Assembly (NCBI GenBank): GCA_016463555.1
Contig: JAEMRB010000018.1
Span: forward strand, 1 to 13,265
Direction: 5' to 3'
DNA length: 13,265 nt
Origin: Chloroflexota bacterium
Lineage (GTDB): Bacteria > Chloroflexota > Limnocylindria > Limnocylindrales > Limnocylindraceae
Positions 1-7,101 of this stretch are shown in pieces (positions within the stretch are counted from its first letter, which is position 1; each line of letters opens with the position of its first letter). The notes beneath the pieces are model-generated. The model worked only from the letters and a program-made list of their open reading frames with translations. It did no database searches and had not been told where the DNA came from. A program made the position numbers and the translations under genes.

Positions 1-1
1 T

Positions 2-87
2 TGGTACCGAAGGTGGGAGTCGAACCCACATGACCTTTCAGTCGACCGATTTTGAGTCGGTTGCGTCTGCCATTTCGCCACTTCGGC
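2..87 (-). tRNA. tRNA-Leu (anticodon CAA)
   Basis: Read on the minus strand this folds as a complete class II tRNA that decodes UUG. The acceptor stem pairs GCCGAAG with CTTCGGT (closing G-U pair), followed by discriminator A and an encoded CCA at plus positions 2-4. The anticodon stem ACCGA/TCGGT encloses the loop CTCAAAA, with the CAA anticodon at plus positions 52-54. The long variable arm has a 4-bp stem around GAAA, as expected for leucine. The T arm is GTGGG/CCCAC around TTCGACT. The gene is divergent from the sigma factor gene, with 35 bp between them. The tRNA identity is secure; only the exact mature ends are inferred. Confidence 0.97.
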
Positions 88-95
88 ACCCATAG

Positions 96-101
96 ATCCT
101 A
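96..101 (-). promoter_or_regulatory. Candidate -10 box for tRNA-Leu
   Basis: On the minus strand the hexamer TAGGAT lies 8 nt before the first tRNA base. It fits the TAnnnT form of a housekeeping -10 element and would start transcription just upstream of the mature 5' end. No good -35 hexamer is visible at the usual distance. It shares the 35-bp gap with the proposed promoter of the divergent sigma gene. Confidence 0.45.
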
Positions 102-110
102 GCGGCGCGG

Positions 111-116
111 CACACT
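111..116 (+). promoter_or_regulatory. Candidate -10 box, ECF sigma gene (leaderless)
   Basis: CACACT ends exactly 6 nt before the ATG at 123. No Shine-Dalgarno sequence precedes that ATG. The placement matches leaderless genes whose transcript starts at the start codon. The hexamer keeps only the A at position 2 and the T at position 6 of the -10 consensus, so taken alone this is weak. The same 6-nt spacing at polA and uvrB is the main support. No -35 is evident. Confidence 0.35.
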
Positions 117-122
117 AGGCAC

Positions 123-776
123 ATGACACGAGGCGGCAGAGCAGGCGGAGGCGAGGGGGCGGAGCGTACGGCGCTGCTCGCCGCCGCACGAGCGGGCTCC
201 CAGGATGCCTTCCGCGACCTCTTCACCCCCGATCTCGACCTGGCGTGGCGGATGGCCCTGCGCATCACGGGGAGCGAGGCGAGTGCCGACGACGCCCTGC
301 AGGCGGGGCTCCTCTCGGCGTACCGCTCCCTCGACCGGGTCGCGCCGACCAACCTTCGCGGCTGGTTCGTGCGGATCGTGGAGAACGCCGCGCGCGACCT
401 GATGCGACGTGAGCGCCGACACCCGACGCTCCCGTTCGCCAGCGAGGCGAATGAGGAGGCGGGGGAGGGTGCGCACCGTGAGCGCGTTGCGGCAGAGCCG
501 CAGGCGGGGGCGGCCTCTGACCCGGCACAGCGTGCTGAGGCGAGCGAGCTCGCCGCCGCCCTGGCGACCGCCCTCGGGGCGATCCCTGAGGAGCGACGGC
601 GGGCCATCCTCCTCTACGACGTCGACGGCTACGACTATGCAGAGATCGCCGAGCTAACGGGGGTATCGGTGGGAACCATCAAGAGCCGCATCAGCCGGGG
701 GCGCGAAGAGCTGCGCCGCCTCCTCGCCGACCTGCGGCCGGGAACCGCCGGCGCCCCGTTATCGTTGGGAGAGTGA
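123..776 (+). CDS. ECF-type RNA polymerase sigma factor (sigma-70 family)
   Basis: This 217-aa protein has the two-domain layout of extracytoplasmic-function sigma factors. Such factors direct RNA polymerase to a small stress or envelope regulon. Sigma region 2 spans about residues 25-97, with the family-like stretches SQDAFRDLF and LRGWFVRIVENAARDLMRRE. An acidic, Ala-rich linker covers about 98-142. Region 4 spans about 143-200 and includes the helix-turn-helix YAEIAELTGVSVGTIKSRI, which reads the -35 element. The ATG at 123 gives a normal N-terminus, with no Shine-Dalgarno upstream. The next gene starts one base after the stop and encodes a membrane protein, which is the usual arrangement for a sigma factor with its regulator. 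The family call is firm. The ECF subgroup, inducing signal and target genes cannot be read from this sequence. Confidence 0.93.
   Translation: MTRGGRAGGGEGAERTALLAAARAGSQDAFRDLFTPDLDLAWRMALRITGSEASADDALQAGLLSAYRSLDRVAPTNLRGWFVRIVENAARDLMRRERRHPTLPFASEANEEAGEGAHRERVAAEPQAGAASDPAQRAEASELAAALATALGAIPEERRRAILLYDVDGYDYAEIAELTGVSVGTIKSRISRGREELRRLLADLRPGTAGAPLSLGE
767..771 (+). promoter_or_regulatory. Ribosome binding site for the small membrane protein
   Basis: GGGAG lies 6 nt before the ATG at 778, inside the last codons of the sigma gene. It supports that start and translational coupling of the two genes. Confidence 0.6.
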
Positions 777-777
777 G

Positions 778-1260
778 ATGAGCAACGCCGCTGGCACCCC
801 TGAGCACGATCCGCTGAGCGCCTATCGCGCCAGTGAGCCCCGCCGCACCCGCAACCCCTTCGCTAACCCGACCGTACGCAGCGAGATTGCACGCATCGCC
901 GAGGCTCGGGCCCAGCGCGCTGCAAGCGGCTGGCGATCAGTCCTCTTCGGCTGGGTGAGCGCCGCGCCGCGTGGTGCCCTCGCGGGCGCCGCACTCTCCG
1001 GCGCACTCCTTCTTGGGGGCGTCGCTGGTCAGTTGGCGGGCAGCGCCGAGAGCGCAGCGCGAATGGAGGCTGGAGCTGACCCGCTCGCATCGAGCCTGGT
1101 CCCCGAAGCCTCAATCGACGCGAAGGCGGACGAAGTGACCGGTCAGATCCTGGAGTCGGGGGCGCTTGATGGCGCCGCCATCGCCTCTGGGGCCGCTCTG
1201 CTTCTGCTGACGGGGAGCCTCGCGGTGGTCTTCGTGAGCGTGCGGAGGCGTCGCGCCTAG
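778..1260 (+). CDS. Small two-TM membrane protein, candidate anti-sigma factor
   Basis: I do not recognise a named family for this 160-aa protein. It has a charged N-terminal segment of about 60 residues and a first hydrophobic segment at about 66-89, rich in Gly, Ala and Leu. A loop of about 42 residues with acidic character follows. A second hydrophobic segment at about 132-155 ends in the basic tail RRRRA. By the positive-inside rule both ends would be cytosolic, with the middle loop outside. The position one base after an ECF sigma gene suggests a membrane-bound anti-sigma factor or co-regulator. However, there is no cysteine and no HxxxCxxC zinc anti-sigma motif, so a classical ZAS domain is absent. 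If it sequesters the sigma factor, the N-terminal 60 residues are the likely contact. The coding region is credible; the function is inferred from context only. Confidence 0.8.
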   Translation: MSNAAGTPEHDPLSAYRASEPRRTRNPFANPTVRSEIARIAEARAQRAASGWRSVLFGWVSAAPRGALAGAALSGALLLGGVAGQLAGSAESAARMEAGADPLASSLVPEASIDAKADEVTGQILESGALDGAAIASGAALLLLTGSLAVVFVSVRRRRA

Positions 1261-1284
1261 CCGAAGGGCTCTGCACTCCTGCGG

Positions 1285-1290
1285 TACCCT
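1285..1290 (+). promoter_or_regulatory. Candidate -10 box for polA (leaderless)
   Basis: TACCCT matches the TAnnnT form and ends exactly 6 nt before the polA ATG at 1297, so transcription would begin at or next to the A of the start codon. The 36-bp gap contains no Shine-Dalgarno near the ATG. No clear -35 hexamer is visible. This would start the polA-uvrA transcript separately from the sigma gene pair. Confidence 0.5.
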
Positions 1291-1296
1291 CGCGGT

Positions 1297-4155
1297 ATGC
1301 CAACCAAGCGCCGACTCCTCCTCGTTGATGCCTATGGGCTGATCTATCGCGCCTTCCATGCGCTGCCGCCGCTGGCGAATAGCCGCGGACAGCTGACCAA
1401 CGCCGCGTACGGCTTCACCAGCATCCTGCTCAGGACGATGGCCGACCTTGATCCCGAGCGTGCCATCGTGGCCTTTGATGCCCCGGGCACCACCTATCGA
1501 CATGAGCGATTCCCCGCGTACAAGGCACAGCGGCCGTCGATGCCGGATGAGTTGCGCTCTCAGGTGCCGATCGTGCGCGACCTAGTTGCAGCGCTCGGTC
1601 TACCGCTCCTTGAGGCAACGGGGTACGAGGCGGATGACGTGATCGGCACCATCGCCACCGCCGCGGAGCGCGATGGCTGGGAGGTGCACATCGTCTCGGG
1701 GGACCTTGACATGTTGCAGCTGGTTACCAAAAAGGTTCACCTGATGCATACCGCCAAGGGTGGAGCTGATGCCATCGTTGAATACGACCCAGAGCGAGTC
1801 TTCGCGCGGTACGGCCTCACCCCAGAGCAGATGGTGGACTTTAAGTCGCTCAAGGGAGACAGCTCGGACAACATTCCTGGTGTCCCAGGTGTGGGCGAGA
1901 AGACCGCCTCTAAGTTGATTGCAAGCTTCGGCTCGCTTGAACAGCTCTACGCGCGTCTCGATGAGGTCGAGCCTGTGCGCATCCGAGAGTCGCTCGCTGC
2001 GAACCGCGATGCGGCATTTGCCGGCCAGGGGCTGATGACCATTGATCGCGATGCGCCACTCGCCCTGCCGGCCACGGGTGGCGAGATTGGGGTGTATGAC
2101 CGCGAAGCGGCGCTCGCCCTCTTCCGCGACTTGGAGTTCCGCGCGCTCGCACAGCGTCTACCGCCACTCGCCGGTGAGGATCGCGTTGCTGCAAACGCTG
2201 CAGTGAGTGCAGCAGCGGCGGGGGCTGCGCTGCGCGCCCCTGCTGCGCCGGTCGCAAAGGCTGCGCCGAAGGCGAGCCCTGCGAGTGACCTACAACTCGG
2301 ATTCAACTTCGATGCGGTGACGGCGGGGAATACCGCTGCTGGCCGATCAACCCAAGCGGCGAGCAGCGCCACAGACGAATCGGATGCCCACTCCAAGATT
2401 GAACAGGTGAAGCGTGGCGACCTCGCCGCGGCGGGGATTCGCGTCCTGCGCGCCGCTGACGAGGCACGAGATGCGTTCCGCGGCCTTTCGCCGCAGGGGC
2501 ACCTCGCCATTGGCGGTGTGGGTGCGGACCGCCGTGGTCCAGAGGCCGAGCTAGCGATCGCGATCGTCGATGACGCGGGGACCATTCTCGCCGCCGACGA
2601 TGGCGCCGTGGTGCATGCACTTCTTGAATCGCTGGCGAGTTCTACGCGTGAGATTGCCGGCCTCGGCGTGAAGGGTCTGATTGGCGCCATGGTGAGCATT
2701 CGACCAGACGCCTCGCCACGCCTCATTGACGACGTTGCACTAGCCACCTGGATTGCGAATGTCACCATGCGCAACCCTGGGCTGGTGGAGGTTGCCTCCG
2801 CGCGACTCGGCGCCGATCTCCCTGACCGGCTCGAGCCGCTGCAGGAGGCGGTTCTTGCTGCGCTCGTGACTCGAGCGTCGCGCGGCCCCCTCGCCGAAGA
2901 GTTGCGCGAGGCGGGAACGCTGCGCCTCTATCGCGAGATCGAGTTGCCGCTGGTCGAAGTGCTCGCACGTATGGAGATCGCTGGCGTCGCCGTTGATCGC
3001 TCCGCGCTGAGTGAGCTGAGCACGGCATTCACTGCAGAGATTGCGCGCCTCGAGCGTGAGTCCGAGCAGGCCGTCGGTCACCCTGTTGCGCTCGGCTCGC
3101 CGAAGCAGCTCGGCGAACTCCTCTTTGTGGAGCTGAGCCTGCCGAAGGGGAAGAAGACAAAGACGGGCGCCTGGTCGACCGATGCGAGCGTGCTGGAGGA
3201 GATCCAGGGGGAGCATCCGATCGTTGGGATCGCCATGGAGTGGCGCACCGTCTCGAAGCTGCAGAGCACCTACGTGGAGGCGCTGCCGAAGCTTGTTGAG
3301 GGTGACGGCCGTGTGCACACCACCTTCCAGCAGGCGGTGGCGGCAACGGGGCGACTCAGCTCCACCGATCCAAACCTGCAGAACATTCCGATTCGAACCG
3401 CCCTCGGCCGCAAGATCCGCAACGCCTTCATTGCGGAGAGGGGGAACACCCTGGTGGCGGCGGACTACAGCCAGATCGAGCTGCGCATCTTGGCGCACGT
3501 CACGCGTGACGAACACCTGATCGCCGCCTTCGCCGCTGGAGAGGATATTCACCGTGCGACCGCCGCTCGTGTGCTCGGCAAGCCCGCCGCCGACGTGGAC
3601 GCCGATGAGCGCGCCATGGCGAAGATGGTCAACTTCGGCATTGCCTACGGCATGGGCGACTTCGGCTTAGCCACGCGCGCAGGCATCTCTCGAGATGCGG
3701 CAAAGACATTCATCGCCGGCTACTTCGAGCGCTATCCGGGGATTCGTCGCTACATCGACACCATCAAGGAGGAGGCGCGAACGAACGGCTCCGTCACAAC
3801 GCAGCTCGGGCGCCGCCGGCCGATCCCAGAACTGCGAGCGGGGAACCCTGCGCTGCGTGCGGCGGGGGAGCGTGCCGCCATTAACCATCCCATTCAAGGA
3901 ACGGCGGCCGATGTGATCAAGATCGCCATGATCCGGCTGGCGCCACGACTTGCAGAGGCGGGCCTTACGGCGCGACTCGTGCTGCAGGTACACGACGAAC
4001 TGCTGATGGAGGTGCCGAACGGTGAGGTCGATCGACTCGTGCCAATCCTTGTTGACACGATGGAGGGGGCACTCAAGCTGGATGTGCCACTCACGGTTGA
4101 TGTGAAGAGTGGTCCGCGATGGGACGAGATGAAGCCGTGGTCCGCCCGTGCCTGA
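1297..4155 (+). CDS. polA: DNA polymerase I (5'-nuclease active, proofreading domain degenerate)
   Basis: This 952-aa family A polymerase fills gaps after excision repair and removes RNA primers. The 5'-nuclease/FEN domain (about 1-290) keeps its acidic metal ligands: D11, D61, E111, D113, D114, D136, D138, D188 and D191, plus the helix-hairpin motif NIPGVPGVGEKTA. An Ala/Pro-rich linker follows at about 291-370. Residues about 375-545 resemble the 3'-5' exonuclease fold in position but lack its carboxylates: the DxE of Exo I reads AIGGVG, and the Asp of Exo II is replaced in GLGVKGLIG. The polymerase domain (about 546-952) is intact, with motif A DYSQIELRI (D723), motif B with R772, K776, F780 and Y784, and motif C VHDELL (H899, D900). 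The protein is somewhat longer than usual because of the linker. Its last 8 nt overlap mutM. The function is certain; loss of proofreading is inferred from the missing residues. Confidence 0.98.
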   Translation: MPTKRRLLLVDAYGLIYRAFHALPPLANSRGQLTNAAYGFTSILLRTMADLDPERAIVAFDAPGTTYRHERFPAYKAQRPSMPDELRSQVPIVRDLVAALGLPLLEATGYEADDVIGTIATAAERDGWEVHIVSGDLDMLQLVTKKVHLMHTAKGGADAIVEYDPERVFARYGLTPEQMVDFKSLKGDSSDNIPGVPGVGEKTASKLIASFGSLEQLYARLDEVEPVRIRESLAANRDAAFAGQGLMTIDRDAPLALPATGGEIGVYDREAALALFRDLEFRALAQRLPPLAGEDRVAANAAVSAAAAGAALRAPAAPVAKAAPKASPASDLQLGFNFDAVTAGNTAAGRSTQAASSATDESDAHSKIEQVKRGDLAAAGIRVLRAADEARDAFRGLSPQGHLAIGGVGADRRGPEAELAIAIVDDAGTILAADDGAVVHALLESLASSTREIAGLGVKGLIGAMVSIRPDASPRLIDDVALATWIANVTMRNPGLVEVASARLGADLPDRLEPLQEAVLAALVTRASRGPLAEELREAGTLRLYREIELPLVEVLARMEIAGVAVDRSALSELSTAFTAEIARLERESEQAVGHPVALGSPKQLGELLFVELSLPKGKKTKTGAWSTDASVLEEIQGEHPIVGIAMEWRTVSKLQSTYVEALPKLVEGDGRVHTTFQQAVAATGRLSSTDPNLQNIPIRTALGRKIRNAFIAERGNTLVAADYSQIELRILAHVTRDEHLIAAFAAGEDIHRATAARVLGKPAADVDADERAMAKMVNFGIAYGMGDFGLATRAGISRDAAKTFIAGYFERYPGIRRYIDTIKEEARTNGSVTTQLGRRRPIPELRAGNPALRAAGERAAINHPIQGTAADVIKIAMIRLAPRLAEAGLTARLVLQVHDELLMEVPNGEVDRLVPILVDTMEGALKLDVPLTVDVKSGPRWDEMKPWSARA

Positions 4156-5143
4156 GCTGCCTGAGGTGGAGACGGTCGTCCGCGATCTCGCACGACTCGT
4201 TACTGGCGCAACGATCACTAGCGCCAACGTCTTTCGTGAACGCAATCTTGCGACCCCTGATGCCCCCTCGTTCACCGATGCGGTTCGTGGCCGGCGCATC
4301 CTCGGCACACGTCGTCGCGCGAAGTGGATCATCGTAGAACTCTCCGGTGGAATCCTGCTGCTCGTGCACCTGCGCATGACGGGACAGCTGCTGGTACTGC
4401 CCGCTGTGGCAGAGCGGGACCCCTATATTCGCCTCTCGCTCACGTTGGACGATGGTCGTGAACTTCGCTTCCGGGATGTCCGTGCGTTTGGGCGCGTTGC
4501 GCTCGTCGCGCAGCGTAGCGACGGTGAGGCCGCCTCAAGCCTCGACCCGAACTCGCCGCCGCTCCTCGCCGACCATGGTGTTGAGCCGCTCGCAGCGGCG
4601 TTCACCGCCGACGCCCTTCGCTCACTCATTGCGCATCGCGGCACGCGCATCAAGAGTCTCCTCCTCGACCAGCGCTGCATCGTTGGGATCGGCAACATCT
4701 ACGCCGATGAGGCGCTCTGGCGCGCGAAGATCCATCCGCTCACCCCTGCGAGCAAGCTGCGCCCTGCGCAGCTTGACGCGCTACACCTCGCGATCGTCGG
4801 CGTGCTGAGCGAGGCGGTTGTGGCCCGCGGCTCCTCAATCAACGATTACACGGCACCAGATGGCGATGGTGAGATGCAGGAGCGTCTTGATGTCTACCAG
4901 CGCACCGGTGAGCCATGTCACCGTTGTGGTGCGGCAATTCAGCGTTCGGTCGTTGGGGGTCGCGGCACGCATGTCTGCCGTACCTGTCAGCGTGCTCCAC
5001 GCGGCGCGGGACGCGCTGCGGCGTCGCGTGCTGTGCGCGGACCCCGCTGGAGTGAGCGGGTCACCCCAGAGACGGTCGGTGCAACACGCAGTGAGCGTGC
5101 TGCGGCGCGTCGTCGCTCGGCGCGTCAGGGGGAGGCGGCATGA
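4148..5143 (+). CDS. mutM: Formamidopyrimidine-DNA glycosylase (8-oxoguanine repair)
   Basis: This enzyme excises 8-oxoguanine and formamidopyrimidines and then cleaves the abasic strand. The GTG start at 4148 yields MPELPEVETV, so Met removal exposes the catalytic Pro2 beside Glu3. Other visible family residues are K59 in RRAKW, the intercalation residues M77 (HLRMTG) and R112/F114 (DVRAFG), the helix-two-turn-helix segment VGIGNIYADEALW (N183), and a C-terminal zinc finger with C257, C260, C277 and C280 and R272. These place it with Fpg. After the last cysteine, where most homologues end within a few residues, about 50 more residues follow, rich in Arg, Ala and Ser. The start lies inside polA (8-nt overlap) with no clear Shine-Dalgarno, suggesting coupled reinitiation. 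The stop overlaps the next start as ATGA. The identity is firm; the role of the tail is unknown. Confidence 0.97.
   Translation: MPELPEVETVVRDLARLVTGATITSANVFRERNLATPDAPSFTDAVRGRRILGTRRRAKWIIVELSGGILLLVHLRMTGQLLVLPAVAERDPYIRLSLTLDDGRELRFRDVRAFGRVALVAQRSDGEAASSLDPNSPPLLADHGVEPLAAAFTADALRSLIAHRGTRIKSLLLDQRCIVGIGNIYADEALWRAKIHPLTPASKLRPAQLDALHLAIVGVLSEAVVARGSSINDYTAPDGDGEMQERLDVYQRTGEPCHRCGAAIQRSVVGGRGTHVCRTCQRAPRGAGRAAASRAVRGPRWSERVTPETVGATRSERAAARRRSARQGEAA
5127..5135 (+). promoter_or_regulatory. Ribosome binding site for the ABC-F gene
   Basis: AGGGGGAGG lies 4 nt before the ATG at 5140, within the last codons of mutM. It fixes the overlapping ATGA start. Confidence 0.65.
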
Positions 5144-7101
5144 GCATCATCACGTTGAGCGATGTCCGTCGCGAGATCGGCGCCGCCGTCATCCTCGACG
5201 AGGTGACGCTGAGCGTTGCCGCTGGGGAGCGCATCGGCCTGGTCGGCCCGAACGGGGCGGGGAAGACGACCCTTCTCAAGATGGTCGCAGGGCTTGAGTC
5301 TCCCGACCAGGGTCGCGTGCAGCATGCCAAGGGCTTACGCATCAGCCTCCTCGCGCAAGAGTCGGCGCAGGACCCCGATCTGCTGAACGCCCCAACGCTC
5401 ATTGACGCCGTGATCGGGGGTGCCGCCGAGATCGTCTCCCTGGCCGCTGCACTTCGCGATATGGAGCTTGATGGTCGTGCCGGCTCAACCGAATACGCCG
5501 AGGCGCGGACGAAATTCGATGCCGCCGATGGCTACGCCCTGGAAGACCGGGTGGGTGCGGCGCTACGAGGGCTCGGCTTCCCAACGGCACGGCACGACGA
5601 GGCCCCTGCGCGCCTCTCCGGAGGGGAGCAGACCCGCGTCGCGCTGGCGCGACTCGTGATCGCAGATCCAGACCTTCTTCTGCTCGACGAGCCGACCAAC
5701 CATCTCGACATTCAGGCGATTGAGTGGCTGGAGGGGGCGCTGCGCGCACGCAACGGCGCGCTCATTGTCGCCAGCCACGATCGCGCCTTCCTTGATGCTG
5801 TCATCAATCGAGTCTGGGAGGTCCGCGCCCGTCACGTGACGCGCTTCCGTGGGGACTACAGCGCCTATGCGAAGCAGCGCGGTGCCGCCGATGAGGGCGA
5901 TGAGCGGGACGCAGATCGCCGCGAGAAAGAGATTGAACGTGAGCGAGAGCTCATTCAGACGTATCGAAGCCATCGCAAGTACGCCAAGATGCACGAGCAT
6001 GAGCGCCGTCTCGCTGCGATCGAGCCGGTCGTTCGTGAGCGCAAGGCGATCTCGCTTTCAATTGCAGCGGAAGGAGCCGGGCGTGGTCCTGCAGAGCCGC
6101 TGCGGCTTAGCGAGGCGTCCATCGGATATCGAGAGCCGGCGCAGGTTGAGATCACCCGTGCGCGCAGCCTCGCCCTTCGCCGCGGCGAGCGCGTCGGGAT
6201 CGTGGGCCCCAACGGCGCTGGAAAATCAACGCTGCTAAAGACCATCGCTGGCCTCCTCCCAGCCCTCGACGGAAACGTGGAGATTGCCGGTGGCGTGGTG
6301 CCTGGGTATCTCGCCCAGGTCCGCGCCGCAGGACTCCATGGAGCCACGGTGCTTGAAGCGTTGCGTGCCGCCGTACCTGTTGAAGTTTCTGAAGCGCGGG
6401 CACATCTCGCGAAGTTCCTCTTCCGTGGTGATGCGGTGGGGAAGGAGGTCGCGGTGCTCTCTGGCGGTGAGCGCAGTCGGCTAGAGCTCGCCATTCTCGG
6501 TCTCATGCCTGCAAACCTGCTCCTGCTCGACGAGCCGACGAACCATCTCGACATTGACGCCTGCGAATCGCTCGAGCGATTCCTTCTTGATGGCGAGCGA
6601 ACACTCCTTGTCGTCAGTCACGATCGTCGACTCCTTGAGCGCATCTGCACATCGCTCTGGGTCGTTGAAGATGGCGTCGTCGCCGCCTTTGATGGTGGCT
6701 ATACCGCGTGGCGAGAGGCGGTCGCCGCGGGTTGGAGCACGACGAGTGCCGATGCCCTTGTTGCGGGACGACTCGGTGCGCCAGGCGCCCTCACGACACA
6801 TCAGACCCTGCTCACCAAGCCTCAGCCGAAGGTTGCCGCGCCAGCCCCGAAAAAGAGTGAGGCGCCGAAGCCGGAGCGGCTCAGCAAGGAGCAGGCGCGC
6901 CGTCGTCGCGCTGCGATTGAGTCTGACCTCGAGCGACATGGGCTGCGGAAGGGACACCTGGAACTCGCGATGCTTGACCCGAACGTCCTCGCCTCGTATA
7001 CCGAACTAGCAAAGGTGGCGAGCGAGCTAGCCGACGTTACGGCGGCGCTCCAAGGGGCCGAAGAGGCGTGGCTTGCTCTCGAGGGGGAGGTGGCGAAGTG
7101 A
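5140..7101 (+). CDS. ABC-F family ATPase (Uup/EttA-like, ribosome-associated)
   Basis: This 653-aa soluble protein has two ABC ATPase domains and no membrane segment, the hallmark of ABC-F proteins. These act on ribosomes and peptidyl-tRNA rather than in transport. Domain 1 has Walker A GPNGAGKT (36-43), signature LSGGEQ (159-164), Walker B LLLLDEP with E184, and switch H213. Domain 2 has GPNGAGKS (356-363), LSGGER (440-445), E465 and H494. Between them, about residues 250-312, lies a highly charged helical linker matching the P-site tRNA-interaction motif. The C-terminus carries a Lys/Pro/Ala-rich stretch (about 560-580) and then a predicted coiled coil (about 581-650), as in Uup and related subgroups. 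The gene overlaps mutM by ATGA and coaE by GTGA. The family is certain. The subgroup (Uup, YdiF or antibiotic-resistance type) is not settled, although the tail favours Uup-like. Confidence 0.93.
   Translation: MSIITLSDVRREIGAAVILDEVTLSVAAGERIGLVGPNGAGKTTLLKMVAGLESPDQGRVQHAKGLRISLLAQESAQDPDLLNAPTLIDAVIGGAAEIVSLAAALRDMELDGRAGSTEYAEARTKFDAADGYALEDRVGAALRGLGFPTARHDEAPARLSGGEQTRVALARLVIADPDLLLLDEPTNHLDIQAIEWLEGALRARNGALIVASHDRAFLDAVINRVWEVRARHVTRFRGDYSAYAKQRGAADEGDERDADRREKEIERERELIQTYRSHRKYAKMHEHERRLAAIEPVVRERKAISLSIAAEGAGRGPAEPLRLSEASIGYREPAQVEITRARSLALRRGERVGIVGPNGAGKSTLLKTIAGLLPALDGNVEIAGGVVPGYLAQVRAAGLHGATVLEALRAAVPVEVSEARAHLAKFLFRGDAVGKEVAVLSGGERSRLELAILGLMPANLLLLDEPTNHLDIDACESLERFLLDGERTLLVVSHDRRLLERICTSLWVVEDGVVAAFDGGYTAWREAVAAGWSTTSADALVAGRLGAPGALTTHQTLLTKPQPKVAAPAPKKSEAPKPERLSKEQARRRRAAIESDLERHGLRKGHLELAMLDPNVLASYTELAKVASELADVTAALQGAEEAWLALEGEVAK
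7082..7090 (+). promoter_or_regulatory. Ribosome binding site deciding the coaE-like start
   Basis: AGGGGGAGG lies 7 nt before the GTG at 7098, which overlaps the ABC-F stop as GTGA. This favours GTG 7098 over the ATG at 7068, which would overlap the preceding gene by 34 nt and add ten residues ahead of the P-loop strand. Confidence 0.65.

Noticed and set aside
38..607. Long minus-strand reading frame covering the tRNA and sigma gene
   Set aside because: It runs antisense to a clear sigma factor gene, is mostly Arg/Ala/Ser as expected for shadow frames in GC-rich DNA, and its end is simply the translated tRNA.
1261..1296. Terminator between the membrane protein gene and polA
   Set aside because: No stable GC hairpin followed by a T run is visible in the 36-bp gap, so readthrough from the sigma operon remains possible.
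2740..3552. 270-aa minus-strand frame opposite polA
   Set aside because: It is antisense to conserved Pol I polymerase motifs and has no ribosome binding site or recognisable domain, so it is a shadow frame.
5680..6555. Near-identical 33-nt stretches at 5680-5712 and 6523-6555 (one mismatch)
   Set aside because: Both encode the Walker B segment LLDEPTNHLDI of the two ABC domains. Protein conservation plus codon bias explains the match without recent duplication or gene conversion.
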